From: Bugula neritina
Taxonomy: Eukaryota > Bryozoa > Gymnolaemata > Cheilostomatida > Bugulidae
Assembly: GCA_964035545.1 (NCBI GenBank)
Contig: OZ037768.1
Location: 15,655,375 to 15,717,374 of the forward strand
Direction of reading: 5' to 3'
Length of the DNA stretch: 62,000 nt
Made by a program: the position numbers and the translations under genes
Shown here: positions 28,519 to 39,900 of the stretch, piece after piece
How positions within the stretch are numbered: position 1 is the stretch's first letter
Layout of the letters: each line of letters begins with the position of its first letter
The notes under the pieces: generated by a model
What the model was told of the DNA's origin: nothing
Databases searched by the model: none
The model's input: only the letters and a program-made list of their open reading frames with translations

Positions 28519-31500
28519 CGCACACACGCACACACGCACACACGCACACACGCACACACGCACACACGCACACACGCACACACGCACACACGCACACACG
28601 CACACGCACACACACACACACACGCACACACAATAAAATTATTGTCGATTTAAATTTATTGAGGTATTTCCTTGTTATTATTTAATTTCAATCCCATTTC
28701 TAATTTTTCAATAGGTTTGGTTTCAAAATAGAAGATCAAAGGAACGGAGATTAAAACAGATGAGTACTATGGGGCCAAGAAGATCATTCTTTGGTAGAGG
28801 TTCAAGGAGAATGAGATCAGGAGGTCATGGTATAGATGACAGTCCAGAGATGCCTCCGCCATATGGATTCTATCCACCAGGTCCGTCAGAATAAAAATAT
28901 TATTTTTACTCAATTTTACTTTTACAGGCTTTTGGCAATATTAGCAAGTCTGCCCATTGAAAAACTTCTGCATGCTTTCCGTTTCAAAATTTTATAAAGC
29001 CTTAGCAATTTTGTGTTCATGTAACTATTTACAAGCTAAGAGTTTTTAATTGTAAATTAATAATATTTGAAAATCTCTGGTGGATGTAACTATCTAGGCA
29101 CTTGGGTTAGTAATTACCTCTTTGAGGTAAACTGTACAATACAGCTTGTCAGTTTTGATCTTCTACTTCCTATACCTTATAGCATTTCAGACTTAGTATC
29201 AAGTTTTCTTTCCACAAAATACATAAAAGCAGAGCATATTTTAGCTTAAGCAAGCAGTTTCTACTTTCAAAATTAGTAAAATATGTCTTATATAAATACA
29301 TATATACGTATATTTTTATACTAAATTAAATAACAATGAGTGAGTTTTAACTGAAAGTCGTGTGACAAAGTACCAAGCAAAATACACAATAATTTGTATA
29401 CTTTTTGAGACTAGTTCAACTTGAATCTAATTTACTCATCTGATTGTGTCATTAAAGACAGCCCTCAGGGCTCTAACATTATCTTCTGCTACTTGAGCGC
29501 ATGTACTGCTATTGTGTAAATTGTTTAAGATGACACGAGCTCAAGTGGCAGTGCAAGCTATCAGCCAATCTTTTCAAAATTGATGGCAAAATCTGTGAGC
29601 AGCTGCTTTTTGAATTCAGCTACAAAATTATATACTGATGAATAGAAATGTGCTATAATTACACAATTGATGAGCAAAAGAAATTGCAAAGAGAAAATAT
29701 ATTTGATAATTACATGCAGCGTGTTTGTTTAAAATATGATTTTTATCTGAATATAATGAATGTCCTTTACCAAACTGGTCATAATTATTTGTTTTTGGAA
29801 ACTCTCCGCATTCGTGGGCCAAATGAACCCTGTGGGCTGATGAATGCAGGAAAGCATAAATGTGTGGAAGTAGGATGCTATTATAGCCAGACATCAAAGC
29901 TCCATCTCTTCATATGTCATACTTGGTATAAGTATGTGTGATAGGCTCAACCTCTACATATTTAACTGACAATATTTTGGCTTCTGATCATTCATAGATT
30001 ACATATTATGAGTAGGGAGATAAAAAGTTTCTATCTGGTCTTAGAGTTGAAGGTGTAACATAATTGACATAATGTCTTGATAACATCTTTATCATATATC
30101 TAAATGGCCAGCTAAATGTTAAAATTCTGTGCCCCTCACTCTTTGTGCTACTATAAGGGCGCTTTCGGATTCCAACCAAAAAAAAATTTAGTTTGAAAGT
30201 TTTTTTGGAAATATCATCACCTATAAACACGAAAACCAAGATTTAGCCAGTTTTAGCCATTATTCACACATTCTTTGTAAAGAATTGTTCAGACTACTTT
30301 CACTGAGTTTAAAGTTTTGGTAGAGTTGCAACTCAATACTTTAATCGCTAGATTAACCACTATAGTAAAAATAAAGTAGCTGAAAATATTGTGCCTTTAC
30401 CAAGTAATATCAACAAATTTGGTTACAAAGAACAATTGTGAATAAAAACCACTGCATTTATTAAAACAGTGTGGTCTTATTTCAACATGACATTTTGTAT
30501 ACAATTTTAGTTTCTATACAGTCTCCATAAAATACTAAACAAACATGGCTGTCTTGCTCAAAGAAATAGGAGAGTAAAACTTTACACTTCGCCCCTACAA
30601 TGTTTTATTTTCTATAGAAGAACAGTTTGAATGTTGTTTACTTTTCCATAATAGAATGAGCTAAGACAAAAGTTTGATGGCCACCAATTCATAGGGTTTC
30701 AAACACCTTGTCAGTTGAAATTCAGTGCATCGGCCAATCAATGTCTTTTGTAAAGCAATCTTTACATAGTGGTGCCAATTTTACAACAGGCTTTGTTAGC
30801 TTTGCCAATCACAGCCTTAAGGGAACAAAAGATTCTTGTTTGTATATATGTATACGCATCTAATCGATTCATTTCTATTTACTGCTTTATATATGATAAC
30901 AGTGAAAGAGTTTTTATTTAAGATAATAATGTTCCATATCCATAGTGTATAATGATCCTATTTGACAAATCTTCCATATAATATACTGTATTTATCTGCT
31001 CCCCTCCCCCCAGACATTTCATTACTTCATTACTTTTCTAACAAAATGAGTAAAACATTTTAGTTCTATTTTTTCAACTATAGTGAAAATATCTTATTAA
31101 AATCAAAAACAGTAGTACTAAAAACTGTGACTGCAGTCAAGCTAGTGGCCGAAACAACTTTTTGTAAGAAATGTTATAATTTAGTTAAATAAAAGTATTC
31201 AAGTATGACTTTCTTTACAGAACAAGAAGGGTATTACAACAGCCTATATCAGCAGTACCCAGACTTCTACCCCAGTCAGCAACCGCCCCCAACCGAGTCA
31301 TTTATAACTAGTGTAAGTGGAAGCAGTTTGGAAATGAACCAGATAGCCCACCAAGGTAAAATACTTTACCTATGGTTTTTGTTATTTAGCATTTAATAAT
31401 GGAACATGCTTTTATTAATTTAGGCCTAAAAAACCATTATTTTTTATTTTTTCTTAGGAAACACTGTAACTAACAACAATTAATTCACCAAATAAATCAT

Positions 31501-32674
31501 TGTTTGTCAATTTACCTAGATAAAGAAAATAAATGCTTAAATTATGCTAAAGCTGAAAAAAATATGCAAATTGATAAAAGTATTTGCTTGACTGGATAAT
31601 TTTTCTTTTGCTTGAATGCAATTTATATAACACATGCGATGGAAATTACTGTAGCACTAGATTGATTTTATGGTTTAGGAGAATGTTTCGATGACAATTA
31701 ATAGTGCCAAGTTATATCTAGATTCGGCAGTATGCCAGATCAAATCACTGGCTTGCCACTTCAAACACTAACAGCTTTTAGTTCCTCTACTGAACAATTA
31801 TTACTATTACACACCAACTACATTTTAATAGTGCAGCAGAATTACAAGTAACACAAAATACCCCTCCCAATTTCAGTTACTTAAGGCACATATTATAATG
31901 GAGCACTTCAACTTATTGACTAGCATAACTCAAAGAATCTGAAGAATACCTAAAAATCAATTCATAAGGGAATTTTTAGTGCAATTTTATTATTTTAAAT
32001 TCACGGATACATGCCAACTATTATTTCAAGTCATCCATTAGATTCCAAAGGCTGCCTCTTTAGTTTCTAGCCGATGATGACAATTTACTGAGAAAATCGA
32101 TTGAAATGTTGATGTTTTTATGCATCCGCTATGTGAATAGATTTAAATGTCAGGTGGCCCTGTGCACTCTGTTAGTATTGCATAAAGGAAGGTTAGCCAA
32201 GTCCGTAGAGAAACATCAGCATCTTGAAAAAACGCTGTCAACATTTATCAAACACGATTTCTTTAAATGCAAGCATCTAAACCAAGTTCTTTGGAGTTAT
32301 TAGGCCAAATATCTTGCCATTTGTATTTGTTCTGTACATTATAATGCTTAGGAATAAGCATCTTACATCACTACCAAATAATTGTTCAACCACCCACTTG
32401 GCTAAAATTAGACAGGTTTCTCAGCCATTTATGTGGGAAGAATCAGTCTAATAATATATCAGATATTTAGAACTAAAATGTAATGAATATAACAAGAAAA
32501 TACATTACACTCTTTCACTTTGTAGGAATAAGAGAAAATGGGTTCATACCAGATGTAATGGGTCAGACCAGTCCTGACATAATACCACCTACAATGAGTG
32601 ATGCTAGCTTCACCAACAGAGTCTCTGCTTACAACACACTACCTCACCATCCACAACCAATCGAGTCTTGGTGA
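23039..32674 (+). CDS. Lhx1/5: LIM-homeobox transcription factor, Lhx1/5 (Lim1) class
   Basis: Six coding exons join in phase (23039-23214, 26473-26678, 28040-28440, 28715-28880, 31221-31355, 32526-32674) into 1,233 nt, 410 residues, close to vertebrate Lhx1 and Lhx5. All introns are GT-AG. LIM1 zinc ligands are C6, C9, H27, C30, C33, C36, C53 and D56. LIM2 ligands are C65, C68, H87, C90, C93, C96, C116 and D119. An acidic Ser/Asn-rich linker follows, then a 60-residue homeodomain at 216-275 with [14 protein letters not shown] and [11 protein letters not shown], including W48 and N51. The tail is rich in Tyr, Pro and Ser and ends in Trp, as in relatives. The start is the first of two adjacent ATGs just before LIM1. 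The family acts in the nucleus with LDB cofactors and patterns head organiser, neural and excretory tissue. Confidence 0.95.
23215..26472 (+). other. Lhx1/5 intron 1
   Basis: 3.3 kb AT-rich intron. The open frames inside it (such as 23381-23656) resemble no family. No conserved element or RNA was recognised. Confidence 0.6.
26473..26678 (+). CDS. Lhx1/5: Lhx1/5 coding exon 2 (LIM2 domain)
   Basis: Encodes the second LIM domain, with [13 protein letters not shown] and [12 protein letters not shown], the latter nearly invariant in Lhx1/5. Bounded by tatag and a gtattt donor that splits a Gly codon. Confidence 0.94.
26679..28039 (+). other. Lhx1/5 intron 2
   Basis: 1.4 kb AT-rich intron with no further feature recognised. 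Confidence 0.6.
28040..28440 (+). CDS. Lhx1/5: Lhx1/5 coding exon 3 (acidic linker and homeodomain helices 1-2)
   Basis: About 86 residues of Asp/Glu/Ser/Asn-rich linker, then the homeodomain from [14 protein letters not shown] to LNMRVIQ. The exon ends exactly between Q46 and V47 of the homeodomain, so recognition helix 3 is split across two exons. Confidence 0.94.
28441..28714 (+). other. Lhx1/5 intron 3 with (CA)n/(ACACACGC)n tract
   Basis: A 274-bp intron. About 160 bp (28472-28631) is a CA repeat grading into a dozen or more period-8 ACACACGC units, starting about 30 bases after the donor. The open frame that reads through it from exon 3 is an artefact of the tract. Confidence 0.85.
28715..28880 (+). 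CDS. Lhx1/5: Lhx1/5 coding exon 4 (homeodomain helix 3)
   Basis: Begins [15 protein letters not shown], the DNA-recognition helix with N51. Leu stands where vertebrate Lhx1 has Met. A basic Arg/Gly-rich stretch and PPPYGFYPP follow. Confidence 0.94.
28881..31220 (+). other. Lhx1/5 intron 4
   Basis: 2.3 kb AT-rich intron. A 97-codon plus-strand frame at 29648-29941 lacks an acceptor/donor pair that keeps phase and resembles no family. Confidence 0.6.
31221..31355 (+). CDS. Lhx1/5: Lhx1/5 coding exon 5
   Basis: Encodes a Tyr/Gln/Pro-rich piece of the C-terminal tail ([20 protein letters not shown]). The exon boundaries restore split Glu and Gly codons. Confidence 0.88.
31356..32525 (+). other. 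Lhx1/5 intron 5
   Basis: 1.2 kb AT-rich intron with nothing further recognised. Confidence 0.6.
32526..32674 (+). CDS. Lhx1/5: Lhx1/5 coding exon 6 (C-terminus)
   Basis: Last 49 residues, ending HPQPIESW and TGA at 32672-32674. A terminal Trp is typical of Lhx1/5 proteins. Confidence 0.9.
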
Positions 32675-32814
32675 CCCACAGTGTTTTTAACGCTTTCTAA
32701 CCAACCTCTACTCTTAAAATCTGCTACATATAAACTGGTGCACTGATTACCATGCTGAATAAGTTATGAAAAACAAGATCATTATGCCATAGTTTACCCA
32801 CCATTTATGTATGA

Positions 32815-32820
32815 AATAAA
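32815..32820 (+). terminator. Candidate Lhx1/5 polyadenylation signal
   Basis: AATAAA lies 141 bases after the stop codon and is the first canonical hexamer. Further AATAAA copies occur near 33280. Confidence 0.55.
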
Positions 32821-33807
32821 GGTGACAAAATATGTTGCATATTTTAATTTGTGCTGTGGTAGTAATTAAAACAAAATTTTACTCATGATATTGTTGAACA
32901 ACTTCATTAGTCAGAAATGTATATTTTTACTTAAAATAATCCCAGTATGTTGGAAGACCAAAGAGATTCATTTATGAAGTGTAGAGAGCAGAATTTATAG
33001 TTATATTTATATTGTAATTAAGCAGCAAGATCTCATAACTACTTTATCAGCATTCTATACTTGCTAATAGCCATGACCTGGTTTTAAAATAGCTCTACTC
33101 CTATAGTTTCGTATTGTGTGAATATTTATTATTTTAAAATTTTGTGTCACTTTCATTGTTTAGCTGTCTGTTAGTAATTTTTGTAATTTTTTAAAGTAAA
33201 TTGCATGTAGATAAAATAGTTTAATGCTTCATTATTAAGTATAATTATTTTGTCTAGTGAATGCATATTCTGATAACAAAATAAAGTAGCTGAACATTGA
33301 ATTTTTAAGAATATTACAAGGCTTTTGTTTAAAGAAATGCAAAAAGCGATAGTGCAAAAAGAACAGTTACTATAAAATAGTTTATTATTCTTCATATACA
33401 ATATCAATTATGTTTAAACCAGAAATGAACCATATGGACACATAATATAAACTCATCATGTCGGCAAAGTGCATGGTAGTGAACATTCACAATGAAGTAT
33501 TTTGCTTATGTATATATTTATATTTAAATTTGAGCAGAACATACTGACTGCAGTCAGATACAAGAAATTCACAATACAAATGTTAACACTAAGTGGTCTG
33601 CAAGACTGTCTGGTATCTCAATATTTGCAATAGTTTATATAGTACTGTGATGAAATAATAAAAACTGTCCAACCCAGCCAATTGATAGGCAAACATAGAC
33701 AGCTATGGTATGATCTTTATATTATTGTCTGTGTATGGTATATCACATAAAACAAGTAAAACAAATAAGAGTAACTTGAAGGACAGTTTGAGGGCTGAGT
33801 TGTTCAA
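32821..33807. other. Convergent 3' intergenic region
   Basis: Lies between the Lhx1/5 polyA signal and the HUWE1 stop codon and must contain the HUWE1 3' UTR on the minus strand. A minus-strand AATAAA at 33381-33386 is a candidate signal 422 bases after the HUWE1 stop. No other gene was seen. Confidence 0.5.
33381..33386 (-). terminator. Candidate HUWE1 polyadenylation signal
   Basis: AATAAA on the minus strand, 422 bases after the HUWE1 stop. Another lies further on, near 33125. The choice is uncertain. Confidence 0.4.
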
Positions 33808-33910
33808 TTAAGCCAGACCGAATCCTTCAGAGCACTCGTTGATTACTAGTAACAGCATTTTCTTGAGCTTGTCATAAGTTTCATAGGCAGGCAAGTCAAG
33901 CTGATTGAAA
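33808..33910 (-). CDS. HUWE1: HUWE1 exon w31 (last; HECT C-terminus)
   Basis: Supplies the last base of the catalytic Cys codon, then [20 protein letters not shown] and CSEGFGLA, with TAA at 33810-33808. The tail is nearly identical to human HUWE1. Confidence 0.96.
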
Positions 33911-36900
33911 CTGCAATAAAGCAATCAAATATTCTAATTAACTAAAAGAATACAATGTAAAATATTATTGGAAACCGATAAGCTAGAAAATTACTATACT
34001 TCTTTCTCCTTTCCCCTTCGGATATTATTAGAGGGTTTTCCAAAACAAATTTCTGAACAGCAATTTTATAATCACAATGCTAATACAGCATGATAATAGA
34101 ATATCTTAGTTGCATTTCAAACATTACTGCACCCACCGATATAATAACCAGCATTTGCATATACTGCTTTTCAGCACAGACTGGGAAGTAAATAAAAGCA
34201 GTAGAGACAATAAATTCTGTGAATGCCAGGGTGACTCATCCCTACATCTCACAGTCTAAATCAAACCCAACCCTAAGTTTACTATCTTACAACAAGGTAC
34301 TGAAACGTCTGACAGCTCTTCTTCAACTCTTCTCCGAGTTTAGCAAGATTGATTATGCATTTAATGACCGTTGCTCAGAGCTTGGGAAAGACACAAAGCA
34401 TGATTGATGTAGCTACTAATTCCAGCCCATAGGAAATGCTGCATATATTTATGTATACAAAAAACATTTAATGGGGGTCTTGACTAAATTAATAATGTTT
34501 CGTAGTGCAGAGAGCAAGACACTGGAGTTCAGAAGCCAAGAGATATAGCAATGTCTATATCACCTGAACTGTCAACATGAGAAAATACAAAATCATTGGT
34601 TGTCGTTAGATTGCACCTAGCCAGCAGCGCTTGGTTTCCCATTGTCATGCCTGTGACTAAGGCCCCATACTTGTACAAAGTTGAGGTAGGCGCAATAATA
34701 GAAAATTGAGAAAAGCCTGTGTTCTAAAAACTTAACAAACTCACACCAAACCAAAATTTATAAAGAAAACTAAGAACATAGGTCATTGAAATTTCTCCAC
34801 AACCCACCTAGATGACAATTTACCACAGAAGTAAGTGCTGTAGAAGTAAGTTGCCACCTACAGAGTGTTACTACCTACCAGGTGTGAGCGCAAGGCAGTC
34901 TGTCAGTGGACCTGTCATCTCTATGTATTTGAAATTTCTGAGTTCCATTCATGCCTTCCAAGTAAGCAAAGCCCTGAAGTGGCACTTTTGAAGTACCAGT
35001 TACAAACTGCAAGAACTTGGCTCTTTCCCCCTGGTCAAACGAGCGCAGTGCTCTCCAAAACCACACAATCTGAAATAGGATGCAAGAATTGTGTAAGGTC
35101 TGCACGTTGCGTATTATGCCAGGCTATAATATCATTAATTCTCTACAGCTAAGAGATATATCCATTTGGTAGGTTTACCCAAACACAAGTATTCCCTAGT
35201 TGTTTGTTTACTAAGAAAGATTATAGAACAAGCCCTTAAATGTGGAAATAGAATTTTCTTTCTAAGTTTTTTCCATTTATGAAACTGGTCTACCAAAATT
35301 CAAAGACTAGACTGAGAGCCCTCTTTGAATAGAGTAGGCTGATGGTGGCAGCATAACTCAACTAAACAACATTTAGACAAAACTAATGACATAATGAAAT
35401 ATCTTTGGATTTTGGCCAATGAAAACTAATTGTGTGTTACTGGATGCCAGTCATTAGTAGCTTTTTAATTGACTAAGTGTTCATGTGTTAGTTGGCTGTT
35501 CATTTGCGAGTTTCATGTTACAGAAACATTCAACTTTAAATTGCAGTTTACATGTAATTCCAGATTATCTAACTAGTACCATAGAATAACCAACTGGCAA
35601 GAACTGCATGCAGGTAGTAGAATTAAATGGCTGTGACATTTGTGGACTCAGATTACCCCAGACTGTCAACATGTATATTACCTGACTTGTCTCTCAGGTT
35701 GGCAGCAAAGCCTAGCCTGACAATTCAATTCTCTAACACCTTAGAATAACCTTTTTAGATTATAAAAAGCAGTAGAAATTGAGATCTCATGTTCCTCAAC
35801 ACTAATCATTGTAACTTCTAAATGTTTAAATAGTTTAATATTAAAAAATATATAAGGCAACAGAAAAATTACAATATATCTAGATTAAAGTGATTTAGCT
35901 GCTAATGAGATTACTGCATTCTAATTATGAATGTTAATACAATATTTCTACAAGACAGTTTCAGGGGGCATGCTCATCCCATTTTCATCGTACAAACTTG
36001 ATAAAAAACCCTTAATTCTTGTTGAATAGTTGAGAAAGAGAGGTAGAAACCATAGTTATAGATTGATAGAACTGACTGGTGAGAGTGTGTTGGAAGGGAG
36101 TTGAGATATTAAAGATAGAGAGAAGCAATGAAAGAGTGAGAGATGAGCCAGACAGGTGATCCAGAGATTAACGGGGAGATAATATAACTGCAGCAACACA
36201 TATCAAGTATCTTTTATCACCATCAGCATCTCTGACCATGAAAAAAATCATATCGTTAATTGACTCCTTTCTGGCAATGCCATGGTGAACCAACACACAG
36301 TTGAAATATGAAAGTGAGAATTCAGAATATAAAGCGCAGAATAAAAGAGCCAACAACCAGTCATGCTCACACCATTATAATCCCTTAAACTAATTAAGGT
36401 TATAATTTATTGCAATTTATCAATACTTTCAGCAGTAAGAATCCCTACAGCTTACAGTTGAATTTTCAGTTTTGAGCTGGCAATATGAGCTAATTGAAAT
36501 ACACGACAACTTCATGTAGCCTCTATTTGTTTAGATTTCTAATGGGTAGGCTACTATTTTTTCTGTAGGAAAAAGTGTAATACCACTAGCTGACTAGCTC
36601 ATCCACAACTACATTCTCCAGGTGTGGCTGAAAGACTCAATGACAGCCAAGTAGCTTTCATATATTTTTCTAAACACACAGGCAGTTAGACTCAACTCAT
36701 ATTGGTATTCTTGCTTTGACTAGTAATAATGAAATAATTTCACCTTTTTTGTTGATCACCAAAAAAATCAAAAAAGCTGCATAAATGACATTATTTGATG
36801 ACAGCAAATATTAAAACCTATAACTTATGCTGATAAAAGACATTAGCACAGAAGTACTTAGGATTGTTGAGCTTGCAGGCAGATTACACCAAAATACATA

Positions 36901-39900
36901 CTTTCGTAGGCACTAGTTATCAGGCTGCAAACAAATGCTCCTCCTTTCTTCCCGTTGCAGCAAAATCACCCTATATACAGAGGACAGTGAAGCCTATGTT
37001 ACAACATATACTAGTAAAAGCAATAGAGTACCTGTAAACTCGTTGCAGTGTATTTGTGATATTCAGCATTAGCTTTAAGATCATCAATGTCAACCGTTGG
37101 CAGCCCAGAAATCAGCAACTCCAGCTCTTGCTCATTGAATATGGAGATGAGATATTTTGGTATGACATCATAGAAACCCTCCAGGAAAGCATTCAGCTAA
37201 ATATGAAGAAAATAGCGTGCAGTTGAAGTATCATGTAAGTTTAGCCTATAATATGTAGTAACACATAGAAAATACATTGAAATATTGTATTGCTATGAAA
37301 AATACACAATTATATGACTTACAAATACAAAGTTACCTGCGTTATGTATTGTATAAGCATATTAATTTACACAGGTACATGCATCTTTTATATTACAGTA
37401 TCACATGAGCCGCCATAATTATATTAAATATGATGGGTGAAATAAATATACATTCATCTATTAGTTTATCGCATTTGCAAAAATACATTTAACATTACAT
37501 AAACATACACCTGTATTTAAATTATACAACACATGTATACATGTAGACTTAAATACATATATTTATTCAATGTCCTATACATGAAGGCTATTACATTATA
37601 GATAATATATCATACAGATATATAGTGTATCCCAGATGAGATAGTTGTGTGTGATGAAATAGATAACAGAAAGAGCAAGTTATAAATTAAATACAACACA
37701 CCAGAATAACCCTGGAAAGATCTCATTATATATTCACATTTTTACTCCATCTATCTCAAGCGATCAAAATCATCTAGAACTTTAAAAAGGCAATATCAAT
37801 CATGAATGAAGGGTAAACTTGTAAAAATTGGTGTGGTATGCTGTAATGGTATGTAAATACGATTTAATGGGCCGAGCTATATGAATTATTTGATTAATTA
37901 CGGCGTCAAACAACCAAGAGTCTGACCGCAATAAACCACCAGGGCTTCAACTTCAACACAGAACAATTAGCCAGCCTCAACCAGAAAGAGAGGAGAACAG
38001 AGCAGAGGGAGCATGACAATAACTACTAGCTTCAACAATGAAAAGAGACAAACTGGAGTGGTGTGTGGGTATAATGTTTCAGAAATACAAAACGTGCAGG
38101 ATGCCATGCTTCAAATTAGACTTGGTTAAAAATTAGTACATATAAAAATTTTAGTACAGACAAAACTATAAAAACATAGGGATACAAAAATATATGTAAT
38201 ATGGTGTACTTAAACATCAAGCTATTACTTTGCAACACACCAGTCAGGCTTGAATTGAGCTGCGATTAAATTATGATGCACCATCCCTAACTAGAATTAA
38301 AGAACTTGTTTCGGATTTAATCATCAGGAACAGGTGATTAGCTGCACAGTAACTACACTACTAGAGATTATTACTGTTTCAATTTCCAGCAATATAAACT
38401 ATTTTACACCCTCCAATAAGTTATCTCGTAATAGGATTCCAAATTTCTAAAATTTAATAAAATTGATACAAATGAAATTGCCACAATCCTCCAACCACTC
38501 CTATATTCCACTGAACTTACAATTGCATTGTATGGCTTGCAATAACCAGCCAGCGCAAGCTACGATAATCAGATAGTGCTACTGAAAACAAGGTTTGCGA
38601 CCACCAGAAATAATATTGCAGTTTTGCAGGATTATTTAAATTAAAACTGCGTAATGTATGCATCACATATTTTCAGTGTACAGAAGGTCATGTACAGTCA
38701 GTATGTAGTATAGTCTGTAATATATAACATGTAGGACAATGGTCACAGTAATGAAACACACTCAGTGTAGAATCTATTTCAAAAATTTAACTAACTTTAT
38801 TGTCTTCATAACAGCGATAAGATGTTATAAAATAGTTGGGCACCTTTGAAGGCTCATTGACAACAAATTGAGATTTTCAACAGGCAAAATGCTGGAAATT
38901 ACTTCATTTTCAACGAGAGCAAATAACAAAACATCAAGAGCACTTAACAAACGTCAAGAAACAATAGTTTATTGTATAGTGTTGTATGCAATAGAAATTA
39001 GCTTTCTTCTGTTTGCATGGCTGGCATATATCTACCATATTACATCATTTAATACAACAGTTATGAATATGATAACTTCAAGCTACCTCATCCAAAGTTA
39101 GGTGTAGAATTTTGTATATTTACATCATCACTATTTCTAAAACTTTAGGCAGCTAGGTTCAACTGTTGTTTATTATTTTAACTTATCTTTCTAAAGTTAC
39201 AGTCTAAAACAACGAAAAAAAACCAGCATATTTAAATGAAACTTGCATATCTCTAGCCAAGGCTGCTGATGAGCTACATCAAGTATAATGACCTGTATAA
39301 ACTCACACAATATCTAAAGCCACCTCCAAGTTTGGTATTTTATCTACCAGAATTTGCATCTAGGTTATACTACATGTACAAAACAGAAAGTTTGTAGGTA
39401 TGATTTGGCAAGGCCACCAGGAACACGAAAGGCCATATTTTCTGGTGAGGCTACGATGGTGGGTCTAAAAATTAGAGCTAGCAATAGGCATGAATTACTA
39501 ATACACAGGAATTTTGGAAGATTAGTTTGCATATAAATATACAGTTGGTTGAATACACACAGTGATAGGCACTGCAGACCTGGATGAAGATCAAAGAGAA
39601 TCCTAGCAAGGGAGGGTTGGCGTCTTTCCACCAACTCAGAACTTACATATGGAAATTACTTGTTAAATATGCAGAGCAGCTTTATCATCTAACGCAGAAC
39701 TACACACAGCCCTATGCTACCCACAGCCCTATGTGCAATAAACATGCTAATTTAAAACAATTGCCAAGAGATAAGCCGTTCTAGAAAGTGATTAATGAAA
39801 TTATTAATGACAACAAACAATGTTAGTAGTGGGTCAAATGGTTGCCATGTAAAGATTGGTTGTTGGCTCTGATCAATTAGGTACACAAAAATATCAGTAA

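Noticed and set aside
28441-28653. C-terminal His-Thr repeat extension of the homeobox exon
   Set aside because: It is read-through of the exon 3 donor into the CA repeat. The spliced frame continues in exon 4 with [11 protein letters not shown].
29648-29941. 97-codon plus-strand frame in Lhx1/5 intron 4
   Set aside because: No family resemblance and no splice sites keeping phase with exons 4 and 5. An opposite-strand frame of similar length suggests chance.
39263-39272. CTGATGAG, a possible third hammerhead core
   Set aside because: No GAAA and no pairing stems follow within the needed distance.
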